Shown: one piece after another, positions 39,598 through 48,491 of the stretch
How positions within the stretch are numbered: the stretch's first letter is position 1
Layout: every line of letters starts with the position of its first letter
NCBI GenBank assembly: GCA_012798435.1
Contig: JAAZNF010000106.1
Coordinates: 1-64,000, forward strand
Source of the DNA: Myxococcales bacterium
Lineage (GTDB): Bacteria; Myxococcota; B64-G9
DNA length: 64,000 nt
Reading direction: 5' to 3'
The notes under the pieces: generated by a model
What the model saw: the letters and a program-made list of their open reading frames with translations, nothing else
Database searches by the model: none
What the model was told of the DNA's origin: nothing
Made by a program: the position numbers and the translations under genes

Positions 39598-41619
39598 TCA
39601 CTCGTTTCGGGGCGCGTCGGGGGGTTGCGAAGCCTCGCCGTGCTCCAGGATGTCGATGGCGCTGCGCACCGCGGGGCCCTCGCCGAGCAAGAAGAGCACG
39701 TCGCCGGCCTCGAACCGCTGCGCCAGAACCGGCTGTGCCACCTGGCCCTGCCGCCGCACCGCCAGCACCAGCGCACCGCTGCGGCTGCGCAGATCGAGCT
39801 CGAGAGCGCTCTGGCCGCAGGCGTGTGCCGACTCGCGCACCAGGAAGGTCTCCACCTTGAGATCGGCCAGCTCGGACATGTCGGCGAAGCTCGGCCGGGG
39901 GACGACCAGGGGCCGTTCGCTCTCTTGGGTTGTCCGGCGGGCCTCGCGGATTCGCTCGACGATGAGGTTTCGTGCCACCCCCATGCGGCGCAGCACCCGG
40001 GCCGTCATCTCCATGCCGGACTCCAGCTCCTCGACGATGGCGTCGGCCACCCCCAGCCGGCGCAGGCTGGCGGCCTCGGCCAGGTAGCGGCTGCGCACCA
40101 ACACCGGGAGCTCGGGCGCGGCCCGCCGCACCGCGTCCACCACCCGGCGCGCCCCGGATGGATCGTTGATGAGCAGCGAGAGCAGTCGGGCGCGGCGCAC
40201 CTGGGCATGCTCCAGCGCCTCCAGGCTGGTGGCATCGCCGTAGTACACTGGCAGGTTGCGGGCCCGGGCCCGGCGCACGGTTTCAGCGTTGAGTTCCAGC
40301 ACCAAATAGGGCAGCCCGAGCTCCGAGAGCGCCTGGCACAACATCTGCCCGCCTGGGCCGAATCCCACCACCACCACGTGCCCCGACAGGGTGGCGTGCT
40401 CTGGGGACGGCTCGTCCATGCCGCGCACACCGAGCAGGCGCTCCAGGGGCCGCAGCAGCCGCTCCCCGGCGGTGACGTGGGGCGCCAGGCGCATCACCAA
40501 CGGGGTGAGGAACATGCTCAGCACGCCGGCGCACCACAGCGCCCGGGTCTGCGGGGAATCGATGAGCCCCAACCGGCTGCCGGCGGCCACCACCACGAAG
40601 CCGAACTCGGAGAACTGCGCCAGCGAGGCGCCAGAGAGCCAGGCCACCCGGGCCGGCAGGCGCAGGGCCAACCCCGCCAGGGCGGCCACCGCCGCCTTGC
40701 CCGCCACGAGGCCCAATAGCAGGATCCCCACCAGCGCTGGTTGCTGGAGGATCACCCGAACGTCGAACAGCATGCCCATGGATATGAAGAAGAGCGAGGT
40801 GAACGCCGCGCGCAGCGGCAGCACGTCCGCCAGCGCCCGGCGCCCGAAGTCGCTCTCCGAGAGCACCATGCCGCCCAGAAACGCTCCCAGCGCCAACGAC
40901 AGGCCCAGCAGCGAGGTGAGCCAGGCGGTCCCCAGGCACACCCCGAGCACCGCCAGCACGAAGATCTCGCGAGAGCGCAGGCGATCCACGCGGGTCAGCA
41001 CCCGCGGGAGCAACCAGCGGCCGAGCAGCACCGCGCCGGCCAGCAGGGCGGCCGCAACGGCCAGCGCCTGGAACACGCTGCCCGAGGGCGCTTGCTGCGG
41101 GGCCTTGCCCGCCAGCAGCGGCAACAACAGCACGATGGGGATGACGCACAGGTCCTGGAAGATCAGCGTTCCCACCACCAGCCGGCCGTGGGGCGCGTCT
41201 AGCTCTCCGCGCGCGGACAGCTCCTGCAAGACGATGGCGGTGCTGGAGAGCGCGAAGGCGAGCCCGTAGAACAGCGAGCGCGCCGGCGTCTCGCCGAGCA
41301 GGAACGAGAGCCCGGTGACCGCGCCGGTGGTGAGGCCCACCTGGAGCAGGCCGCCCAGCACTACCTGGCGCGCGATGTGGCGGAGCCGCCGCAGGGAGAA
41401 CTCCAGGCCCACCGAGAACAGCAGCAGCACCACGCCCACCTCCGCCAGGGTCTCGATGCGCTGCTCGCTCTTGACCAGCGCCAGCCCGTTGGGGCCGAGC
41501 AGCATGCCGGCGGCCAGTAGACCGGCCACCACCGGGACGCGCAGCCGCGACAGCACCACCGTGCACAGCACGCCGGCCAGGGCGATGAGGACCAGCTCTC
41601 CCAGGTACGGGATTTCCAC
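39598..41619 (-). CDS. KefB/CPA2-type cation/proton antiporter with RCK domains
   Basis: 673-residue monovalent cation:proton antiporter-2 protein. Twelve or so membrane helices fill residues 1-390, including LLFSVGLEFSLRRL and ALGAFLGGMVLSES typical of KefB/KefC. A TrkA-N (RCK) nucleotide-binding domain opens with VVVVGFGPGGQML at about 415. A TrkA-C domain closes the protein (residues about 575-655). It should exchange K+ or Na+ for protons across the inner membrane, gated by NAD(H) or a nucleotide. The start is a GTG at 41619, one base after the preceding stop, with GGAAGG upstream; the extra 17 upstream codons belong to the previous gene's overlap. Confidence 0.92.
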   Translation of the reverse strand: MEIPYLGELVLIALAGVLCTVVLSRLRVPVVAGLLAAGMLLGPNGLALVKSEQRIETLAEVGVVLLLFSVGLEFSLRRLRHIARQVVLGGLLQVGLTTGAVTGLSFLLGETPARSLFYGLAFALSSTAIVLQELSARGELDAPHGRLVVGTLIFQDLCVIPIVLLLPLLAGKAPQQAPSGSVFQALAVAAALLAGAVLLGRWLLPRVLTRVDRLRSREIFVLAVLGVCLGTAWLTSLLGLSLALGAFLGGMVLSESDFGRRALADVLPLRAAFTSLFFISMGMLFDVRVILQQPALVGILLLGLVAGKAAVAALAGLALRLPARVAWLSGASLAQFSEFGFVVVAAGSRLGLIDSPQTRALWCAGVLSMFLTPLVMRLAPHVTAGERLLRPLERLLGVRGMDEPSPEHATLSGHVVVVGFGPGGQMLCQALSELGLPYLVLELNAETVRRARARNLPVYYGDATSLEALEHAQVRRARLLSLLINDPSGARRVVDAVRRAAPELPVLVRSRYLAEAASLRRLGVADAIVEELESGMEMTARVLRRMGVARNLIVERIREARRTTQESERPLVVPRPSFADMSELADLKVETFLVRESAHACGQSALELDLRSRSGALVLAVRRQGQVAQPVLAQRFEAGDVLFLLGEGPAVRSAIDILEHGEASQPPDAPRNE

Positions 41620-41620
41620 G

Positions 41621-42526
41621 TCAGGGACCTTCCGGGGAGGGGGCGAGGCCGCCGGATCCGGCCGGCACATCGAGGCCCGCCTCCCGCTCGAGTTCGTCGA
41701 GGAAGTTCTGCTCGGCGTCGCGGTTGTAGCGGTGGGCCGACTCCACCGCGCCGTAGATGGTGCCGCTGTAGAGAAACAGAGCGATGGCAGCCAGCAGGGT
41801 GCCCGCGCCGATGTGCCCGCCGCGAAAGGTGTCCGCCGCGGCGACGCCGAAGAGGCCGTTCACCGAGAGCGCCAGCAGCCCGGTGCCGGCCTCGCCCAGG
41901 TAGAGGTGCCCCAGGCCGGGGACGAGCGAGAGCACGCCAGCCAGCGCGGGGCTCTTTTTCGGGATGGCGGGAATGCGCAGCGCCTCGTCCGCCAGCCACA
42001 AGGCCCGCTCGGCCAACGCGTGTCCGGTTGGCAGGGAGAGAAATTGCTCGCGCGCCGCGGCGCCGAGACCCTGCCGCAGGAAGAGGCAGCCAGCGAGATA
42101 GCGGGCCTCCCCAACCAGTCGTGGGTCGGCTTCGTCGAGCAAACCAGCCAACAGCTCGCGCGCCGGAAGGAAACGACGTTCCCTCATCCAGGCGCGCGCG
42201 GCCTGCAAGCGAGCGGCCGGGCCCAGCGACGGGTCGTCGAAGAGCGATTCGAAGTAGGACAGGGCCGCGCCGCTCCTGCCGCCCGCCAGGTAGCTCAGGC
42301 CGATGCGAAGGCGGACCCGGCTGGCAAGCGGCGCCTCGGGGGAAAGGGACAGCACGCGCTTGTACTCGGTGATGGCGCGGTAGTAGTCGGATTCGGCGAA
42401 CAGCGACTCGGCGAAGGCCAGCGCGCGCCGGACCTCTTCCCCGCCCGCGGGCGCGACCGGCTCGCCGCCCGGGGACGGCGCGGGGAGCATGAGCGTGGCC
42501 AGGACCAGGGCGAGTTCAGCCCGCAT
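41621..42526 (-). CDS. TPR protein with C-terminal membrane segments
   Basis: 301-residue protein with a signal peptide (MRAELALVLATLM), TPR-like repeats between residues 30 and 180 (AESDYYRAITEYKRVLSLSPEAP) and two or three hydrophobic helices at about 190-260 with Gly-rich loops (LVPGLGHLYLGEAGTG). That last motif, PGLGHLY-G, is the kind seen in small TM2-like membrane modules. Function unknown. The ATG at 42526 has AGGA 8 nt upstream; an ATG at 42535 is the alternative. It overlaps the end of the Tim44-like gene and lies one base ahead of the antiporter gene. Confidence 0.7.
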   Translation of the reverse strand: MRAELALVLATLMLPAPSPGGEPVAPAGGEEVRRALAFAESLFAESDYYRAITEYKRVLSLSPEAPLASRVRLRIGLSYLAGGRSGAALSYFESLFDDPSLGPAARLQAARAWMRERRFLPARELLAGLLDEADPRLVGEARYLAGCLFLRQGLGAAAREQFLSLPTGHALAERALWLADEALRIPAIPKKSPALAGVLSLVPGLGHLYLGEAGTGLLALSVNGLFGVAAADTFRGGHIGAGTLLAAIALFLYSGTIYGAVESAHRYNRDAEQNFLDELEREAGLDVPAGSGGLAPSPEGP

Positions 42527-43988
42527 AGGACTCATCCTGTTCGATCGCCGACAGGGTCCAGTCGAAGTCCCCGCTGGCGATGTGGTTGTGGCAGAACTCG
42601 CAGCGGCCGTCCATGGCCACCTTCACCGGCGCGCCGCAGGAGGGGCAGGCGCTGTTGTCGCCCTTGGGCACGAAGCCGGCGCGACGGATGAAGGTCCAGT
42701 ACTCGCTGAAATGCCGTGGCACCTTGCGCGAGCCGCCGACCACCTGGCCGCTGGCATCGATCTTGTAGTCGATCATGGAGGCGTGGATGCGCACGGTGGC
42801 GCTCTCGTAGAAGGCGTCGCGTCGCAAGCGCACCAGCTCGATGTTCTTCACCTGGACGTCCGACAGCACGTTGCGGATGCCCTTCTCCTGGTAGCGCAGC
42901 ATCCAGAACAGGTGCATCTGGTACACCCGGTCGGTCTCGAAGGCCCGGGCCCTCTCCCAGCGGCCGCCGCTCCAGGCGTTCTGCAGCAGCAAGAACACCT
43001 CGCGGGCGCGCTCGACGAGGCGCTGGATGGAATCCTGGGGATTGCGCGCGACGAAGGCGCGCACCTCAACGTCCAGGTCGGGGTCGAACACGGTGGGCCG
43101 ATCGGTGCCGCGCTCGGGCTGGTCCACCGGAAGCTCGAGCGAGGCGCGCGGGATGCGGGAGTAGTCGAGCAGCGAGTGGAGCTGCCACTGGAAGGCGCCC
43201 GGCCGCACCGCCTGGCCGCAGAAGGCGCACACTCCCTCGCGGTCGAGCTTCTCGCCGGCGCCACAGCTCGGGCAGGACAGGCTGCGCATGCGCTCCGGCG
43301 GCTGGGAAACCACGCCCGGCAGGCGCCGGAAGACGAGCTGGGTCGAGGTGAAATAGGTGGTGCTCCCGGAGGAGAGGGTCTCGGTGTAGTTGCCTTGCAG
43401 GGCGCAACTGATGGTGATCCACTCCGGCTCGAAGACGATGAGCTCGATGGCCAAAGAGCCCACGATGACGTGGGTCACCTGGGCTCGCTCGACGCCCGGC
43501 TCGCCGAGCGAGAGCTTCTGCCATAGCAGGTCCGAGAGGTACGGCCGCAGGCCCTCGAGGTTGGCGCCGCCGCGGGCTTCCTGGTAGCGGGCGTAGATCA
43601 TCTGTGCGAAATCCAAAAACAACGGCTCCGAGAAGTTGGGGTCCTGCTCGCGCAGGCGGGCCAGGCTCTCGCGGCGGGGGCGGTTGTCTCCCGGCGGGAG
43701 GCCGCCCACCCAGGAGGCGGCCAGCACGGGCCGGTCGCGGCGCATGCGCGTGCGGAAGAACCAATAGGCGCTGGCGATGGCCAGCGCCGGCAAAGCGAAC
43801 TCGGGGTTGCGCACCACGAACCACAGGAAGAAACCGAACAGCTCTCCATCTCCCCCACCCGAGTCGCCGAACCCGCCACCGCTGTCGCCGCCGCCGTAGC
43901 TCTCTCCGCCGCCCACCCGGGCCAGGACCGGCGACGCGAAGAGAGTGATCGCGGTCAGGAGCAACAGCCCCAAGCGGCGGCGTCTCAT
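42516..43988 (-). CDS. Tim44-like domain membrane protein with zinc ribbons
   Basis: 490-residue protein: signal or anchor helix, Gly/Ser-rich stretch (GGGESYGGGDSGGG), a second membrane helix near 55-70, then soluble domains. Two Cys4 zinc ribbons are clear (SCPSCGAGEKLD/CAFCGQ and ACPSCGAPVKV/CEFCHNH). The regions flanking the first ribbon have the Tim44-like fold: helices then strands such as QVKNIELVRLRRDAFYESATV. Tim44-type domains bind membranes or translocated proteins. The double zinc ribbon inside such a protein is uncommon in what I know. The ATG overlaps the TPM stop by ATGA. Confidence 0.75.
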   Translation of the reverse strand: MRRRRLGLLLLTAITLFASPVLARVGGGESYGGGDSGGGFGDSGGGDGELFGFFLWFVVRNPEFALPALAIASAYWFFRTRMRRDRPVLAASWVGGLPPGDNRPRRESLARLREQDPNFSEPLFLDFAQMIYARYQEARGGANLEGLRPYLSDLLWQKLSLGEPGVERAQVTHVIVGSLAIELIVFEPEWITISCALQGNYTETLSSGSTTYFTSTQLVFRRLPGVVSQPPERMRSLSCPSCGAGEKLDREGVCAFCGQAVRPGAFQWQLHSLLDYSRIPRASLELPVDQPERGTDRPTVFDPDLDVEVRAFVARNPQDSIQRLVERAREVFLLLQNAWSGGRWERARAFETDRVYQMHLFWMLRYQEKGIRNVLSDVQVKNIELVRLRRDAFYESATVRIHASMIDYKIDASGQVVGGSRKVPRHFSEYWTFIRRAGFVPKGDNSACPSCGAPVKVAMDGRCEFCHNHIASGDFDWTLSAIEQDESYAG

Positions 43989-44599
43989 GGCAGCACCACC
44001 GGCCGGTTGGGGATCTCGTTCGGGTTGTCTGGTGCGGGAGGGAGGTGCTGCGAAAGCAACGGGCGCAGGATCTCGAAGCCCTGGCGAAAACCGGCCCGCA
44101 TATCGCCCGAGCGCAGCGCGCGCTCCAGCTCCTTCGCCGCCAGGCCCAAATGGGAGTAGGGGATGCAGCGCTCGATGCCGACGTCCCACAGCAGCACGGC
44201 TTCCCGCTCCATCGCCGCGTAGAACCACAGCACTCCGGTGCGCTCGCGGGTGAGCGAGACGCCGCGCTCGGAGAACGTCTGGTGCGCCCGGGCCAGCACG
44301 GCGCCGCGGCGGCGACGCTGAGACGTGAGCAGCCGCCGGCACGGATCGGAGGCGCGCCCCGTCAGGTACCCCAGGCCGAAGGCCAGCGCCACGTCGAGGA
44401 TCATCCAGTACAAAGAGAAGTCGATCGGGAGAAGAACGATCAGCAAGAACGTCGCACCGGCGAGCAGGGCGCCGGCCTTCCAGGGGACCTCGGGGTAGCG
44501 TTCGGCCCGGCGCGTAAGCACCAGCACCAGCTCGGCCGAGGTGGCGGCCTCGGTCGTGGCCACTTCCTTCTCCAGCTCATCCAGGAAAGACGATTTCAC
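43985..44599 (-). CDS. TPM-domain membrane protein
   Basis: 204-residue protein with two adjacent membrane helices (residues about 40-85) and a TPM-type domain split around them (ATTEAATSAELVLVL before; RTGVLWFYAAMEREAVLL and GIERCIPYSHLGLAAKELERAL after). TPM domains occur in photosystem-assembly and stress membrane proteins; the role here is unknown. I chose the GTG at 44599 because the only credible promoter has its -10 at 44625-44620, so a start at 44629 would lie upstream of the transcript. First gene of the five-gene run. Confidence 0.75.
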   Translation of the reverse strand: MKSSFLDELEKEVATTEAATSAELVLVLTRRAERYPEVPWKAGALLAGATFLLIVLLPIDFSLYWMILDVALAFGLGYLTGRASDPCRRLLTSQRRRRGAVLARAHQTFSERGVSLTRERTGVLWFYAAMEREAVLLWDVGIERCIPYSHLGLAAKELERALRSGDMRAGFRQGFEILRPLLSQHLPPAPDNPNEIPNRPVVLP

Positions 44600-44619
44600 C
44601 CGCGCCTCGCGCCGCGCGC

Positions 44620-44648
44620 AGTATACCACCCCTCGGATGGATGCCCAA
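44620..44648 (-). promoter_or_regulatory. Promoter of the TPM-Tim44-TPR-antiporter-methyltransferase operon
   Basis: Minus-strand TTGGGC (44648-44643), 17-nt spacer, TATACT (44625-44620). Transcription would start near 44613, about 14 nt before the GTG at 44599, leaving room for the GAGG site. Confidence 0.65.
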
Positions 44649-44742
44649 ACAATCCAGGCGGCTAGCGGCTCGACAGCAGAACCGGGATGTGGAGTTCAGC
44701 GCGGGGGCGCAACCCCCTTTGAGTCCCCGAGGAACGACGGCA

Positions 44743-45810
44743 TCAATCGGGCGGACGGCACCCCATCTTGATGTCCACCTTGGTCACCTGCCCGTTGCGA
44801 AGCATGTCGCAGTAGCTGCCGTAGAAGTTGATGGTGTTCCGCACCGAGTCGTACTCCCAGCCGTTCTGGGTGTTGCGCGGCACCGGGGTGCCGTCGAAGT
44901 ACACCCACAGGTAGGCGGGGTACTCGGGCACCGCCGAGAGCGCCAGGTTGCAGCCCATGACCATGCCGCCGATGGTCTCGAAGATGGCCTGGAGCTCCTG
45001 CACGCTGTTGGCCGGGTAGTAGCGGGTGGCGCCGACGCGCGGGTGGCCGCCGGCGTCGGCCATGGAGTTCAGCAGGTCGGGGTTGCTGGCGTTGAGGTCG
45101 TCCCCCAGCCCGATGACGAAGGTGTCGATGCCGGCAGCGCGCAAGTTCTGCACCGCCGAGAGCGCGAGCTGGTTGTCGGCTTCATTGGTTTGCTCGCCGT
45201 TGCCGTTCGGGCAGGTGGGCATGCCATCGGTCACCAGCATGACGAAGTTGTTGCGGGTGGTGTCGTGCAGGCCCTGGTAGGCGTTGGCGTTGTTCAGCGA
45301 GTCGCCGGTGGGGGTACCGCCGCCGGCGCTGAGCATGGTCACCGCGTTGCGGATGGCCTGGACCGAGTTGTCGCCGATCTGGACCGAGACGTTGCCCGGC
45401 CCGCACCGCGAATCGCTGGGATACTGCATCCAGCCGAAGCGGATCTTGCCGGCGCCGTAGTCGAGGAGCGAGTTCACCGCGGTTTTCAGCACCGAGAGCT
45501 TGGTGGTGCGGTCGGTGGCGGACACGGCGTCGCGCATGGAGCCGGACTTATCCACCACCAACAGCAGGTTGGGCGGCACCGAATTGGCCTCGAACTGGAC
45601 CTCGTTGCAGATGAGCTCGTCGCCGCCCCCGCCGCCGCCGTCTTGGCCCTTGTCGCCGCCCTGGGTGTCGGTGGGGTTGGAGCCGTCAGGCGGGTTGTTG
45701 CCGTCCGGGTCGCCGCCGCCGTCGCCGTTGCCGGTGTTGCCGCTGCCGCAGCTCGCTCCGAACAGGGCCAGCAGCAGCGCGAGGAAGAGCGCAAAAAAGG
45801 AATGGCGCAT
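44743..45810 (-). CDS. Von Willebrand factor A domain lipoprotein
   Basis: 355-residue lipoprotein (lipobox FGASC, Cys21) with a 45-residue Gly/Asp/Asn-rich spacer and one VWA domain. The metal-adhesion site is intact: DKSGSM, a TPTGDS Thr and a VTDGMP Asp. VWA domains bind protein ligands through Mg2+. Paralogues of this kind are common in myxobacteria, and one, CglB, is a gliding-motility adhesin; the identity with CglB is not shown. The last 70 residues hold a Cys pair region (NFYGSYCDML, IKMGCRPPD) that could form disulfides. The ATG follows GAGGATCTC; the promoter is at 45842-45871. Confidence 0.88.
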   Translation of the reverse strand: MRHSFFALFLALLLALFGASCGSGNTGNGDGGGDPDGNNPPDGSNPTDTQGGDKGQDGGGGGGDELICNEVQFEANSVPPNLLLVVDKSGSMRDAVSATDRTTKLSVLKTAVNSLLDYGAGKIRFGWMQYPSDSRCGPGNVSVQIGDNSVQAIRNAVTMLSAGGGTPTGDSLNNANAYQGLHDTTRNNFVMLVTDGMPTCPNGNGEQTNEADNQLALSAVQNLRAAGIDTFVIGLGDDLNASNPDLLNSMADAGGHPRVGATRYYPANSVQELQAIFETIGGMVMGCNLALSAVPEYPAYLWVYFDGTPVPRNTQNGWEYDSVRNTINFYGSYCDMLRNGQVTKVDIKMGCRPPD

Positions 45811-45841
45811 GAGATCCTCCTGGGAACGGTTCAACCGATCC

Positions 45842-45871
45842 ATTGTCCGCCGGGCACAAAAAAAATGTCAA
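45842..45871 (-). promoter_or_regulatory. Promoter of the VWA lipoprotein gene
   Basis: Minus-strand TTGACA (45871-45866), 18-nt spacer that starts with eight T, GACAAT (45847-45842). The leader of about 25 nt includes AGGAGG. Confidence 0.6.
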
Positions 45872-45890
45872 GCGGGAGGGGCGACGAGGA

Positions 45891-47045
45891 TCACGGCTTT
45901 GGATTGGCCGTGTCCGCTTCGAGCTTCTTCAGATTCTCGCAGGCGGTGTCCAGGCCGCCGTCGCAGGCCTTGCGGTAGAACTCGGCCGCTCGGGCGGCGT
46001 CTTGGGGCACTCCGGTGCCGGTGTGGTGCATGGCGCCGAGCAGGTTGCAGGCGCGGTACTCGTTCGCCTCGCAGGCCGGCCCGAGGAGCGCGGCGGCGCG
46101 GGCGGGATCGGCCTTTGTGCCCAGGCCGTTCTTGAGGGCGTGGCCGAGGTTGTAGCAGGCGGAGTGCAGCTTTTTGTCACAGGCCATGCGGAAGAGGGCC
46201 ACGGCTTTTTTCGCGTCTTTCTTTATGCCGTTTCCCTGCTGGTGCAGGATGCCCAGGTTGTCGCAGGCGGAGGCGCTGCCCGCCTGGCAGGCCTTCTGGA
46301 ACAAGCGCGCGGCGCGTTGCGGTTCGGGCCGCGCTCCCTCTCCGGAGAGCAGGACGAACCCCTGGCCCAGGCAGCCGTCCGCCAGTCCTCGATCGCAGGC
46401 CTGGGTGAAGAGCTTGAGCGCCCCCGCCAGGTCGCGCTCCACGCCGCGGCCCTCGCGCTGGAGCGCGGCCAGGCTGACGCAGGCCGGGAGGTACCCGCCG
46501 TCACAGGCGCGGCGGTAGGACTCGGCGGCCCGCGCCGGGTCGGCCTCCATGCCGGCGCCTTGCAGTTGGGCGTTGCCCAGGTTGTTGCAGGCCATGCTCT
46601 CGCCGTCGTCGCAGGCCTTCTGGATGAGGGTGAGGCCGGCGAGCGCATCCGGCTCCTGGCCGAGACCGAACAGCAGCGCCGCGCCCTGACAGTTGCAGCC
46701 CGCGGGCGTGCCCTTGTCGCAGGCCTCGCGGCACAGCGTAAAGCCGCGCGCCGGATCGGCCTCGCCGCCGGCGCCGGTGAGCAGCGCGCCGCCCAGGTAG
46801 GCGCAGCCGGCCGGGTCGCCGCCGTCGCAGGACTTCGAAAACAACGCCCGGGCGCGAGCCGGATCGGCCGGAACCCCCAGGCCCAGCTTCAAGATGTTCC
46901 CCAGCCGGTGGCAGGCGGCAAAGTCTTTCTTGTCGCAGGCGGCCGAGAGGCAACGCCGGTCGTCCTGCTTGCACGGGGGCTTGGCGGACACCCCGGACCC
47001 GAACGCCAGGGCGATGAACGTGAGTAGGAGTCGTTTCGCATTCAT
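45891..47045 (-). CDS. Exported Sel1/Hcp-like Cys-rich repeat protein
   Basis: 384-residue secreted protein with a signal peptide (cleavage after VSA-K) and about ten 36-residue Sel1-type (TPR-like) repeats. Each repeat has a pair of Cys seven residues apart (ACDKGTPAGC, ACDDGESMAC, ACDGGYLPAC), as in Helicobacter Hcp proteins, whose helices are tied by disulfides. Such solenoids act as protein-binding scaffolds in the periplasm. The Cys pairs are kept throughout, so a disulfide-rich fold is expected. The ATG follows AGGAGG; a TTGCCT/TCCAAT promoter lies upstream. Confidence 0.88.
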   Translation of the reverse strand: MNAKRLLLTFIALAFGSGVSAKPPCKQDDRRCLSAACDKKDFAACHRLGNILKLGLGVPADPARARALFSKSCDGGDPAGCAYLGGALLTGAGGEADPARGFTLCREACDKGTPAGCNCQGAALLFGLGQEPDALAGLTLIQKACDDGESMACNNLGNAQLQGAGMEADPARAAESYRRACDGGYLPACVSLAALQREGRGVERDLAGALKLFTQACDRGLADGCLGQGFVLLSGEGARPEPQRAARLFQKACQAGSASACDNLGILHQQGNGIKKDAKKAVALFRMACDKKLHSACYNLGHALKNGLGTKADPARAAALLGPACEANEYRACNLLGAMHHTGTGVPQDAARAAEFYRKACDGGLDTACENLKKLEADTANPKP

Positions 47046-47074
47046 ACGTTACCTCCTGGGATGGAGCCGCTCCG

Positions 47075-47103
47075 ATTGGACCCCAATCCGGCCGGGAAGG
47101 CAA
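47075..47103 (-). promoter_or_regulatory. Promoter of the Sel1/Hcp-like gene
   Basis: Minus-strand TTGCCT (47103-47098), 17-nt spacer, TCCAAT (47080-47075), about 30 nt before the ATG at 47045. Confidence 0.5.
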
Positions 47104-47135
47104 GCGAGCCCGTTTCGTCTTGGTGCGAAATGCGC

Positions 47136-47141
47136 TATCCT
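47136..47141 (+). promoter_or_regulatory. -10 box of the MopE-repeat gene
   Basis: TATCCT at 47136-47141 with a weak TTTCGT at -35 (47113-47118, 17-nt spacer). The leader contains CAGGAGG before the ATG at 47175. Confidence 0.4.
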
Positions 47142-47174
47142 GCCAGGCAAGTGGTTTCTTCGCAGGAGGCGAGC

Positions 47175-48491
<1,317 letters not shown>

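Noticed and set aside
44703-44720. Hairpin GGGGG-CGCAA-CCCCC followed by TTT as a terminator
   Set aside because: No plus-strand gene ends here and the T-run is only three; on the minus strand there is none.
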